The position numbers and the translations under genes are program-made. The notes below the pieces were generated by a model that was given only the letters and a program-made list of their open reading frames with translations, was not told the DNA's origin and made no database searches. From Proteobacteria bacterium UBA664 (lineage in GTDB: Bacteria; Pseudomonadota; Gammaproteobacteria; UBA7966), in the NCBI GenBank assembly GCA_002299125.1, contig DBNU01000112.1, positions 1 to 13,223 on the forward strand: a stretch of 13,223 bases of DNA. Reading direction: 5' to 3'. Each line of letters begins with the position of its first letter. Positions within the stretch are counted from its first letter, which is position 1. Below are positions 1 to 5,576 of the stretch, piece after piece.

Positions 1-2
1 AT

Positions 3-377
3 TCGGGGATCCTCGCCGGCGTACGCTACCTCGATCAGCTGCGCGACCAGTTTGAGTCCGAGATCCCGGTGACGGATCGCACGTGGTTTGCGGTTGCCTC
101 CTACCACGCCGGGGCCAGCCGCGTGGTGCGTGCACGCGAGCGCGCTGCCGAACTCGGCCTCGACCCCGACCGCTGGTTCGGCCATGTCGAGCGCGCCATG
201 CTCGCACTGGCGGAGGAGACGCGGAGCGCCGGTCGCAAGGGCATGTATCGACACACCGTGACCTACGTGCGCGAGGTGCGCACGCGCTTCGACACCTACG
301 TTCAGGCCACGGCCCCGGAACTCGCGTTGCGGGCAGGGCCTGATGGGGTTGCGAAGACGCCGGGTAAAGGTAGCTGA
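3..377 (+). CDS. MltF-like lytic transglycosylase, C-terminal part (5' truncated by window edge)
   Basis: The frame is already open at base 3 and runs without a break to TGA at 375-377, so only the last 124 codons are present. The visible protein begins SGILAGVRYLDQLRDQF and continues FAVASYHAGASRVVRARERA, then LGLDPDRWFGHVERAML and YVREVRTRFDTYVQ. This follows the second half of the SLT (glycoside hydrolase family 23) fold as it occurs in membrane-bound lytic transglycosylase F, where the A-Y-N/H-A/V-G motif is followed by a 'GLDPxxW' stretch and a tyrosine-rich C-terminal helix. Such enzymes cleave the MurNAc-GlcNAc bond of peptidoglycan in the periplasm. The catalytic Glu and any signal peptide lie outside the window. 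A GTG at 69 could be taken as a start, but homology-like sequence upstream shows it is internal. A short GC-rich hairpin (380-400) follows the stop. The family call is good; the MltF subfamily is less certain. Confidence 0.8.
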   Translation, partial: SGILAGVRYLDQLRDQFESEIPVTDRTWFAVASYHAGASRVVRARERAAELGLDPDRWFGHVERAMLALAEETRSAGRKGMYRHTVTYVREVRTRFDTYVQATAPELALRAGPDGVAKTPGKGS

Positions 378-536
378 GGGCACGGTCGGGGCACCCGTGC
401 GCTGGCCGCAACGAGGTCCCCGCTCCCGACAAGGACGGCCCCGGCGGGGGTTCAGGCCTTCCACGGCGACGGCGCGACCCGACTCATGCGTCATGGGCCG
501 CGCTGAGCGAAATGGGCAACGCAGCGGCTTGCCGGC

Positions 537-884
537 TCAGCCAAGGCGTGGAGCGCTACCGTCCTCGGCCAGCGCTGCTGGAATGTCCCGCGCGCTGTGC
601 AGCACGCGCCACACCTCGACGCACTGCGGGCGCAGCAGGTAGAACACCTGATACGGGAAGCGCCCGAGCGGCTAGACGCGCAGGCTCGGCAGATCCAGCA
701 TCTCCCCCCATCGCGGAGATCCGACGCCGGGTTGGCGAGCGATCCGCTCCGACGTCGTCTGCAGGTCGTCGAGAAAGCGCTGCGCCAGCGCTTCACCGCC
801 CTCGTCGACGTACCAGTCCGCCGCAGCCTCAACATCCGCCCGCGCGGCCGCGCGGACGACCAGCCGCGTAGTCCTTGGTGTCAC
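537..884 (-). pseudogene. ParE/RelE-family toxin, interrupted by an in-frame TAG
   Basis: From a GTG at 884-882 the frame reads VTPRTTRLVVRAAARADVEAA, then WYVDEGGEALAQRFLDDLQTT and a TAG at 674-672 (codon 71). In the same frame it then continues PLGRFPYQVFYLLRPQ, VEVWRVLHSARDIPAAL, and ends at TGA 539-537. Both halves match the ParE/RelE toxin fold: an N-terminal helical hairpin (A-x-x-D-hydrophobic, FLDDL), then the beta strands F-P-Y-x-hydrophobic-F-Y and V-x-V-hydrophobic-R-V-L-H-S-x-R-D-I-P. In relatives the position before P-L/V-x-x-F-P-Y is usually Trp (LRxWP), so TGG to TAG is the likely lesion. The start lies 7 bases after the parD stop, as expected for a translationally coupled pair, with AGGGGG just upstream. 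ParE toxins poison DNA gyrase and RelE toxins cleave mRNA; which applies here cannot be told. The toxin is probably inactive unless the stop is read through or is a sequencing error. Confidence 0.8.
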
Positions 885-891
885 CCCCTGA

Positions 892-1191
892 TCAGGCCTC
901 TGCGGATTGCTGGCGGGGTGTCTTTGGTACGGCGGCCGTCGGTTCAGTGCCGCGTTGAGCCGCGCGCTGGCACACCCGCTCGCGCAGCGCTTCGAAGTAG
1001 GCGACATCGACCTCCCCGATGATCGGCGATGCGGCACCATCGAGCAGCAGTTGACGCAGCTTTTCGTGCTCCCGCTCACGCCGGATCAGCGCACGCAGGT
1101 ATTCGCTGCTGCTGCTGTAGCCGCGGCTGGCGACCTGCCGGTCGACGAACTGCCTGAGTTCTTCGGGCAGTGAGATATTCATCGTGCTCAT
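892..1191 (-). CDS. parD: ParD-family antitoxin
   Basis: Predicted 99-residue antitoxin of a type II toxin-antitoxin pair. Residues 1-40 form a ribbon-helix-helix domain: MNISLPEELRQFVDRQV (beta strand plus helix 1), then GYSSSSEYLRALIRRERE, the typical ParD 'G-x-x-S-x-S-E-Y-hydrophobic-R' helix. This domain would bind operator DNA as a dimer. The C-terminal half (LRQLLLDGAASPI, then VDVAYFEALRERV) resembles the segment that wraps around and neutralises ParE. The last 25 residues are a low-complexity tail. The start is taken as ATG 1191; ATG 1182 is an alternative, and neither has a clear Shine-Dalgarno. A promoter-like sequence ends almost at the start codon, so a leaderless or very short-leader transcript is possible. 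The gene lies directly upstream of the broken parE, so it may be an orphan antitoxin now. Confidence 0.85.
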   Translation of the reverse strand: MSTMNISLPEELRQFVDRQVASRGYSSSSEYLRALIRREREHEKLRQLLLDGAASPIIGEVDVAYFEALRERVCQRAAQRGTEPTAAVPKTPRQQSAEA

Positions 1192-1198
1192 GCAGGGC

Positions 1199-1227
1199 AG
1201 CGTAGTTTCGCTGGCAAGGCTTGGCAA
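1199..1227 (-). promoter_or_regulatory. Putative parD promoter
   Basis: On the minus strand, TTGCCA (1227-1222, five of six to the sigma70 -35 consensus) is followed after 17 bases by TACGCT (1204-1199, a weak -10). The predicted transcript start (about 1192) falls on or next to the ATG at 1191, implying a leaderless message or use of the ATG at 1182. The two 14-bp direct repeats just upstream of the -35 strengthen the idea of a regulated promoter. This is inference from motif fit only. Confidence 0.35.
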
Positions 1228-1230
1228 TCC

Positions 1231-1258
1231 TGCCCCTTGTGTCCTACCCCTTGTGTCC
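1231..1258. repeat. Two 14-bp tandem direct repeats upstream of parD, possible operator
   Basis: The 14-mers TGCCCCTTGTGTCC (1231-1244) and TACCCCTTGTGTCC (1245-1258) are adjacent and differ at one base. They end immediately upstream of the putative parD -35. A second, shorter direct repeat (TGGCAA, 10-bp spacing, 1212-1227) overlaps the promoter. ParD-type ribbon-helix-helix proteins typically bind repeated sites at their own promoter, so these are candidate autoregulatory half-sites. The repeats are seen directly; binding is inferred. Confidence 0.5.
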
Positions 1259-1315
1259 CGGAGACCGGACCGCGCGCAGGACTCCAGTCGGGGGAATACG
1301 ACCCGCAGCAGTGGA

Positions 1316-2809
1316 TCAGGTTCGCTCGCGACCCCGCCCGCTGCCGGCCGCAGCGGCCAGCATGGCGATCACAAGAAGCGCCACCGGCAGATTGCCCAGT
1401 CGCACATAGGGCGTGGCGCCACTGTAGACCGGCAGATCACCTCGCAGCACTTCCTGCTCAAACTGGCGACTGCGCGCGATGAGCCCGCCGTCGGGGCCGA
1501 TCAGGGCCGAGATCCCGGTGTTGGTTGCCCGCGCCATGGCGCGACCCGTCTCCAGCGCGCGCATGCGCGCGATCTGCAGATGTTGGTGCGGGGCCAGTGT
1601 GTCGCTGAACCACGCGTCGTTGCTGACGTTCACCAGCAGCCCGGCGGCGGGGAGGTCCTGAATAAAGCGGGTCGGAAAGGCGTCCTCGTAGCAGATGCTG
1701 ACGGCCAGGATGACGTCCCCCACCTTCATCGGAGTCTGCCGCTCCGGCCCGGGTGAGAAGCTCGACATCGGGATATTCATGAAGGTCAGCCAGGGACGCA
1801 GCCACGCCTCGAGAGGCAGGTACTCACCCCACGGCACCAGATGACGCTTGAAGTAGGTCTCGGGCTGGGGGCCGAGCGCCACCACGGCGTTGAAGTAGGC
1901 CTTGCCTCCGCGTTCGAGGTAAGGCAGGCCGACGAGCAGCGTGGTGTCACCAGCCACGGCGTGGTCCTGCAATTCACGCAGCCAGTCCATGACCTCGACC
2001 TGGAAGGCGGGCACGGCGGTCTCCGGCCACACGACGAGATCGCGCCCGATCTCGGGCAGGGTCAGCTCGCGGTAGAGGCTCAAGGTCGGGCCGCGCTGAC
2101 CCGGGTCCCACTTGCGCGCCTGAGCCACGTTCCCCTGTACCAGACTCACGCTCAAGGTCTGCCCGGTGGGCACGGTCCAGGTTACGGTGCCGGCCAGCCA
2201 AGCGGCGAGTGCCAGGGTAAGGGTCAGGACGCCTGCGGTTGTGGCATCACGACGTTGCCGACTGAGTGCCGCCGCGACCCAGGCCGCCGTGAGCGTCACG
2301 ACGGCGAGGCTCAGGCCCAGCGTGCCGATCACGGGTGCCAGGGACGCCAGCGGACCCTCGCTCTGGCTGTAGCCCACCCAGGCCCAGGGGAAGCCGGTCA
2401 GGATCCAGCCACGTATCCATTCGAGGAGCACAAAGGCGGCTGGCCAGGCGACAACGAGCCGGGTCGAACTACCCGCCGGGCTGATCCTGGCCGCCAGCCA
2501 GAAAGCGGCAGCCGGAAACAGCGCCAGAAAGGCGACGAAAACGAAGGTGAGCCCGAACGAGAAGGCGTAGTAGGGTAGACCGAACTCGTGGATGACCACC
2601 TGTACCCAGGAGACACCGACACCGAATACCCCGAGGCCCCAGGCCCAGCCGGAAAGGAAGGCCTCGCGCGGCGTCTGGCGGGCCAGTCGCAGTCCGGGCA
2701 CGGCCAGCGACACGAGCGCCAGCGGCCACAGGCCGAAGGGCGCAAGGGCAAAGGGGAATAAGGTGCCCGCGAAGAAGGACGGGAAGGGCAGCGAGCGCGG
2801 CAGGGGCAT
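1316..2809 (-). CDS. lnt: Apolipoprotein N-acyltransferase
   Basis: Inner-membrane enzyme that transfers an acyl chain from phospholipid to the N-terminal cysteine of apolipoproteins, the last step of lipoprotein maturation. The 497-residue product (E. coli Lnt has 512) has about six to seven hydrophobic helices in residues 1-210, with FFAGTLFPFALAPFGLWPLA at the N-terminus and LLEWIRGWILTGFPWAWVGY near 130-148. A nitrilase-type catalytic domain follows (about 218-460), then a final C-terminal membrane helix. The catalytic triad is visible: Glu263 in VWPETAVPAF, Lys321 in YFKRHLVPWGEY and Cys373 in VSICYED. GNVAQ and NVSNDAWF are also typical. The ATG at 2809 is chosen because it places the first membrane helix near the N-terminus; an ATG at 2866 would add a basic, non-hydrophobic leader and coincides with a possible -10 box. 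The gene lies downstream of the ybeY cluster, but a 1-kb island intervenes and corC is missing. Confidence 0.96.
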   Translation of the reverse strand: MPLPRSLPFPSFFAGTLFPFALAPFGLWPLALVSLAVPGLRLARQTPREAFLSGWAWGLGVFGVGVSWVQVVIHEFGLPYYAFSFGLTFVFVAFLALFPAAAFWLAARISPAGSSTRLVVAWPAAFVLLEWIRGWILTGFPWAWVGYSQSEGPLASLAPVIGTLGLSLAVVTLTAAWVAAALSRQRRDATTAGVLTLTLALAAWLAGTVTWTVPTGQTLSVSLVQGNVAQARKWDPGQRGPTLSLYRELTLPEIGRDLVVWPETAVPAFQVEVMDWLRELQDHAVAGDTTLLVGLPYLERGGKAYFNAVVALGPQPETYFKRHLVPWGEYLPLEAWLRPWLTFMNIPMSSFSPGPERQTPMKVGDVILAVSICYEDAFPTRFIQDLPAAGLLVNVSNDAWFSDTLAPHQHLQIARMRALETGRAMARATNTGISALIGPDGGLIARSRQFEQEVLRGDLPVYSGATPYVRLGNLPVALLVIAMLAAAAGSGRGRERT

Positions 2810-2864
2810 CGGGCAGAATCGCCGCGGGGGCGATTTCCTACGGGGCCGGGGAGTGGAGTGGAGC

Positions 2865-2870
2865 ATGATA
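2865..2870 (-). promoter_or_regulatory. Possible -10 element upstream of lnt
   Basis: The minus strand reads TATCAT here, five of six to the sigma70 -10 consensus, 55 bases before the chosen lnt start. No convincing -35 is seen 16-18 bases upstream. It may give lnt its own transcription, since a stem-loop separates it from the preceding gene. Confidence 0.25.
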
Positions 2871-2977
2871 CCCGACCGCCCGCGCACGGCCATGCGTTCG
2901 CCGCTGGCACAAGGCTGACCACAGCAGCTCACGCGCAGCGGTCAGCAACCGGACCACCTCCCGCTGGCGCCGTTGTT

Positions 2978-3012
2978 GCCACCCCTGCCGCCCGTGGGGC
3001 GACAGGGGTGGC
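2978..3012 (-). terminator. Strong stem-loop after the repeat-protein gene, terminator-like
   Basis: GCCACCCCTG (2978-2987) and CAGGGGTGGC (3003-3012) form a perfect 10-bp stem. After one C-A mismatch, five more pairs continue inward to a GTG loop. It starts 16 bases past the stop of the tandem-repeat gene on the minus strand. There is no T-run on either side, so it is not a canonical intrinsic terminator; it may end transcription inefficiently or protect the mRNA 3' end. Confidence 0.5.
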
Positions 3013-3028
3013 CCTTGATCAACGAGCC

Positions 3029-3352
3029 TCAGCGATCGGCGAGTTCACCCGCGGCAGATGGCGTGGGCACCGTACCCATCGGGTCGTCGGCCACCTCCCA
3101 GTGGGCCTGCAACCAGGGCCGGAAGACCCCGGACTTCATGGCGGGCGTGGGCAAGCCGTTGCTCTCGGCCACCTCCCAGTGGGCCTGCAGCCAAGGCCGG
3201 AAGACCCCCGATTTCATGGCGGGCGTGGGCAAGCCGTTGCTCTCGGCCACCTCCCAGTGGGCCTGCAACCAGGGCCGGAAGGGCTCGGTGGCGAAGGCGG
3301 ATGGGGCCAGTCCTGCGAGCAGGGCAAGCCCGGCGAGCGTGGAAATCTTCAT
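3029..3352 (-). CDS. Small predicted secreted protein with 26-residue tandem repeats, function unknown
   Basis: I do not recognise this 107-residue protein. Residues 1-21 (MKISTLAGLALLAGLAPSAFA) look like a Sec signal peptide: Lys at position 2, a hydrophobic core and an A-F-A cleavage box before TEPF. The mature part consists of a 26-residue unit beginning FRPWLQAHWEVAESNG and ending LPTPAMKSGV. It is present at residues 25-50 and 51-76 identically, and a third time from 77 with a diverged end (FRPWLQAHWEVADD, then VPTPS). The mature protein has no Cys; Trp, His and Pro recur in each unit. A GAGGAGA ribosome binding site lies 6 bases before the ATG. A promoter-like sequence is found about 130 bp upstream and a hairpin follows the stop, so it looks like a one-gene transcript. 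The DNA copies differ at four bases, all synonymous, which supports real coding. It occupies the place where corC is found between ybeY and lnt in E. coli. A periplasmic or exported peptide-like or binding role is possible, but that is a guess. Confidence 0.8.
   Translation of the reverse strand: MKISTLAGLALLAGLAPSAFATEPFRPWLQAHWEVAESNGLPTPAMKSGVFRPWLQAHWEVAESNGLPTPAMKSGVFRPWLQAHWEVADDPMGTVPTPSAAGELADR
3087..3281. repeat. 78-bp tandem repeat (2.5 copies) inside the secreted-protein gene
   Basis: Copies begin with TCGGCCACCTCCCAGTGGGC at 3087, 3165 and 3243; the period is exactly 78 bp (26 codons). Copies 1 and 2 are complete and differ at only four positions. Copy 3 matches for 39 bp and then diverges toward the signal-peptide end of the gene. 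The unit length preserves the frame. Confidence 0.95.
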
Positions 3353-3358
3353 GATGCG

Positions 3359-3365
3359 TCTCCTC
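3359..3365 (-). promoter_or_regulatory. Shine-Dalgarno of the repeat-protein gene
   Basis: The minus strand reads GAGGAGA, 6 bases upstream of the ATG at 3352. This is one of the strongest ribosome binding sites in the window and it fixes the start at the signal-peptide methionine. Confidence 0.8.
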
Positions 3366-3480
3366 GGGTTTCAAGGCGGAGGGCTTGGCGCGAAGCGCTG
3401 TTGCCTGTGACGCGCATTGAAGACCTCGGCGGCACCATTTTGAAGCGCAATGCAGCAAAATGATTGCGTCCTGAGAAGCT

Positions 3481-3509
3481 ACTATCTTCCGGCGTGATGC
3501 AACTGTCAG
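3481..3509 (-). promoter_or_regulatory. Putative sigma70 promoter of the repeat-protein gene
   Basis: On the minus strand, CTGACA (3509-3504, five of six to TTGACA) and GATAGT (3486-3481, four of six to TATAAT) are separated by exactly 17 bases. A transcript would start near 3474 and carry a leader of about 120 bases. The surrounding DNA is clearly AT-richer than the rest of the window, which is typical of promoter regions but also raises the chance of a random match. Confidence 0.45.
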
Positions 3510-3513
3510 TTGC
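3499..3513. promoter_or_regulatory. Perfect palindrome over the -35, candidate operator
   Basis: GCAACTGTCAGTTGC has two 7-base arms around a single central base. It covers the proposed -35 element of the repeat-protein promoter completely. A dimeric regulator bound here would block polymerase. The symmetry is observed; the regulatory role is inferred. Confidence 0.4.
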
Positions 3514-3599
3514 TGCCCTCACACGGCCAGTGCGCCTGGCGAGCCGACGGCAGGCAGAGCGCAAACATAAGCTGCTGTTTTAGCTTGACATGAGCGGAT

Positions 3600-3618
3600 T
3601 GAGCAGAACGCCTGCTCA
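3600..3618. repeat. Short hairpin in the AT-richer island
   Basis: TGAGCAG (3600-3606) and CTGCTCA (3612-3618) form a perfect 7-bp stem with an AACGC loop. It lies between the putative promoter of the repeat gene and the larger inverted repeat at 3658-3765. No function can be assigned. Confidence 0.5.
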
Positions 3619-3657
3619 TGGATGACGCAGGTCCGATGGTCAATACGGCAGAACGAT

Positions 3658-3765
3658 TCCGGAGACTGCTTCCTGAAAAGAACCGCACTGTGGGGTGCTC
3701 ATAGAAGGCCAGAATCGCCTTGCTGTGGCAATCCATCGACAGTTTCTTTCCAGGAAGCAGCCGGA
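3658..3765. repeat. Long imperfect inverted repeat, MITE-like or structured RNA candidate
   Basis: The left arm TCCGG-aga-CTGCTTCCTGAAAAGAA (3658-3682) pairs with the right arm 3744-3765; 16 of 17 bases of the inner block and all 5 of the outer block are complementary. Pairing resumes inside with ACTGT (3687-3691) against ACAGT (3739-3743), and AAGGC/GCCTT (3705-3709/3717-3721) can form near the centre. The whole folds into one approximately 108-base extended hairpin starting 62 bases beyond the ybeY stop. It could be a small non-autonomous mobile element or repeat, an mRNA 3' structure, or an RNA. There is no transposase and no obvious target duplication. Confidence 0.55.
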
Positions 3766-3827
3766 CAGGGACGAAGGCACGGCGGGCGGAGTTTCGGGGG
3801 ATGGGGCGGGGCGCGGCCCGGATCGCC

Positions 3828-4298
3828 TCAGGGGTCGTCCGGATAAGGATCGGGGAATCCCAGACTGGCCAGCACCTGACGTTCCAGAGCCTCCATGCGC
3901 GCCGCCTGCTGCGGCTCGTCATGGGCGTGACCGAGCAGGTGCAGCGTGCCGTGCACCACCAGGTGCGCCCAGTGGAGATCGGCGGCACGACCGGCGGCAG
4001 CGGCCTCGCGGGCCAGGACCGGCGCACACAGGACGAGGTCACCGAGGAGCTCCGGGGCCACGTGCCCGACCCCATCCGCAGCAAAAGACAGCACATTGGT
4101 CGCGTAGTCGCTGCCCCGCCAGTCACGATTGAGCAGCCGCCCCTCCGCTTCATCGACTACCCGCAGGGTCAGTGCCGCACGCTGCCGGGTCGGATCGGCC
4201 GCCGCGATGGTGGCAGCCACCCAGCGCCTGAAGGCCGGCCGCCCCGGGACGCCACCCGGCTCCAGGGCCGCTATCTGCACCCCGAGGTCGAGACGCAC
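3828..4298 (-). CDS. ybeY: Endoribonuclease YbeY (16S rRNA maturation factor)
   Basis: Single-strand-specific metal-dependent endoribonuclease acting in 16S rRNA 3' maturation and 70S ribosome quality control. The metal-binding motif H-x3-H-x5-H is seen as HGTLHLLGHAH (His116, His120, His126 from the start used here). RLLNRDWRGSDYATNVLSF and LLGDLVLCAPVLAREA are also characteristic. The usual G-Y/H-D-H is G-H-A-H here, so the Asp before the third His is Ala. The GTG at 4298 is preferred as start: it gives VRLDLGVQIA, an expected N-terminus, 156 residues, lies 4 bases after the phoH stop, and is preceded by GAGCGGGGG. An ATG at 4337 would add 13 residues and overlap phoH by 35 bases. It is cotranscribed with phoH and miaB. 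Confidence 0.93.
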   Translation of the reverse strand: MRLDLGVQIAALEPGGVPGRPAFRRWVAATIAAADPTRQRAALTLRVVDEAEGRLLNRDWRGSDYATNVLSFAADGVGHVAPELLGDLVLCAPVLAREAAAAGRAADLHWAHLVVHGTLHLLGHAHDEPQQAARMEALERQVLASLGFPDPYPDDP

Positions 4299-4302
4299 CG
4301 AC

Positions 4303-5553
4303 TCAGGCCCCCGCTCCGTCGCCTTCCGCCGCGGCATAGGCGTTCAGGATGCGCGCGACCACCGGATGGCGGACAACGTCCGCCGCGCTGAAGAAGGTGA
4401 AGTGGATGCCTTCGGTGCCCGGGAGGAGTTCGACCGCCTGTCTGAGCCCGGAGACCTGGGTACGCGGGAGGTCGATCTGGGTGATGTCGCCGGTGATGAC
4501 CGCCCGCGAACCGAAGCCGATGCGGGTCAGGAACATCTTCATCTGCTCGGCGGTGGTGTTCTGCGCCTCGTCGAGGATGATGAAGGATTCGTTCAGCGTG
4601 CGCCCCCGCATGAAGGCGAGAGGGGCGACTTCGATGGTGCCGCGTTCCATCAGCTTGCCCACGCGGTCAAAGCCGATCATCTCGAAGAGGGCGTCGTAGA
4701 GCGGGCGCAGGTAAGGGTCCACCTTCTGCGCCAGGTCGCCCGGGAGAAAACCCAGACGCTCACCGGCCTCGACCGCCGGGCGCGTCAGCACCAGGCGGCG
4801 CACGCGCTCACTCTCCAGGGCCTCAACAGCCGCGGCGACGGCAAGGTAGGTCTTGCCGGTCCCCGCCGGCCCGACCCCGAAACTCACGTCGTGTTCGAGG
4901 ATCGCCGCGAGATAACTCGCCTGATTCGCTCCGCGAGGACGGACATTGCCGCGGCGGGTACGGATCCCGGAAGCGCTGCCCCAATTGCTGGCCGCAGGCG
5001 CTGCGCCGCCCCCGCCGGGGCCCTCGGCGTCATCCAGGCCCTCGGATCGTGGGACCGTGCGGCGGGTGCCTTGTCGTCGCTCGACGTGGGTATTCGGCAG
5101 TGGCCCCGCCTCCTCCATGCGGGGATCCGCAAGCCCCGTCACCTCCGCCCGCGCAGCCGGCGCACGCGCCTCGATCCCGGTCGTCACTGCCTCCACGCCG
5201 TCCGCTGCAATCACCGCCTCCGCCGTCTCTGCGTCGCCGGGACGCGCATCCCGCGGGCCGCCACCGCGCTGCTCCGGCTCGCCGCGCGTCGCCGTCAGCA
5301 GCAGCAGGTGCAAGGCCTCGCGACCAATCGGCCCGCGGGCTGCCTGCTCGTAGAGTTCCTGCAGCAGACGCATGGCAGCAACGACCTCAGCCTCCGCGCC
5401 GCTCAGTCGGAACACATGCCCACGGTGACGCACGGTTATGCGCAGCCGGCGCTCGATCTCGTGCAGGGTCTCGTCGAAGGGGCCGCACAGCCAGGCGAGC
5501 CGGTCGTTGTCCTCGGGTTCGAGCCGGAACTCGGCGTGGTAAGTGTCCTGCAC
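4303..5553 (-). CDS. ybeZ: PhoH-family ATPase (YbeZ) with an unusually long linker
   Basis: P-loop NTPase of the PhoH/YbeZ family, the usual partner of YbeY in RNA metabolism. Residues 1-75 form the N-terminal domain (FRLEPEDNDRLAWLCGPFDE, then IERRLRITVRHRGHVFRLSG). The PhoH ATPase domain runs from about 196 (GIRTRRGNVRPRGANQASYL) to the end, with Walker A GPAGTGKT at 228-235, Walker B FIILDEAQNTT at 324-334 and ITGDITQIDLP at 353-363. Between them lies a roughly 105-residue Ala/Gly/Arg/Glu-rich, probably disordered stretch (about 90-195). This makes the protein 416 residues against about 350 for E. coli YbeZ. The linker keeps the frame, so it is an expansion rather than damage. The start is a GTG at 5553, 23 bases after the miaB stop, with no strong Shine-Dalgarno, suggesting coupling to miaB. 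Confidence 0.95.
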   Translation of the reverse strand: MQDTYHAEFRLEPEDNDRLAWLCGPFDETLHEIERRLRITVRHRGHVFRLSGAEAEVVAAMRLLQELYEQAARGPIGREALHLLLLTATRGEPEQRGGGPRDARPGDAETAEAVIAADGVEAVTTGIEARAPAARAEVTGLADPRMEEAGPLPNTHVERRQGTRRTVPRSEGLDDAEGPGGGGAAPAASNWGSASGIRTRRGNVRPRGANQASYLAAILEHDVSFGVGPAGTGKTYLAVAAAVEALESERVRRLVLTRPAVEAGERLGFLPGDLAQKVDPYLRPLYDALFEMIGFDRVGKLMERGTIEVAPLAFMRGRTLNESFIILDEAQNTTAEQMKMFLTRIGFGSRAVITGDITQIDLPRTQVSGLRQAVELLPGTEGIHFTFFSAADVVRHPVVARILNAYAAAEGDGAGA

Positions 5554-5576
5554 GATCTGGCCCGCGTGCGCCGGGC

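Larger units (their letters stand above)
3353..3827. other. 475-bp non-coding island between ybeY and the repeat-protein gene
   Basis: No convincing gene is seen on either strand. The G+C falls to roughly half between about 3400 and 3740, well below the flanking genes. It contains the putative promoter and palindrome of the repeat gene (3481-3513), a short hairpin (3600-3618) and the long inverted repeat (3658-3765). The open frames that cross it lack ribosome binding sites and recognisable motifs; one is simply an out-of-frame extension of ybeY. The segment may be foreign or a remnant of an insertion that removed corC. Confidence 0.6.

Noticed and set aside
378..536. Possible small genes on either strand between mltF and parE
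   Set aside because: Open frames here overlap the parE remnant or have no ribosome binding site and no recognisable sequence. Only a weak 6-bp-stem hairpin at 380-400 is seen.
2810..2932. N-terminal extension of lnt to an upstream start
   Set aside because: The extra residues are basic and polar, without family similarity, and the candidate ATG at 2866 overlaps a -10-like TATCAT. The ATG at 2809 gives a normal Lnt N-terminus.
3087..3281. CRISPR array
   Set aside because: The repeats are directly adjacent 78-mers with no unique spacers and maintain a reading frame with a signal peptide, so they are an intragenic tandem repeat.
3373..3415. Sigma54-like GG...GC promoter near TTGGCGCG...GTTGC
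   Set aside because: The spacing between the GG and GC elements is too long for sigma54, and it is on the wrong strand for the repeat gene.
3506..4153. Minus-strand open frame crossing the end of ybeY into the AT-richer island
   Set aside because: Its first half is an out-of-frame reading of ybeY. The second half shows no recognisable motif and has no start with a ribosome binding site.
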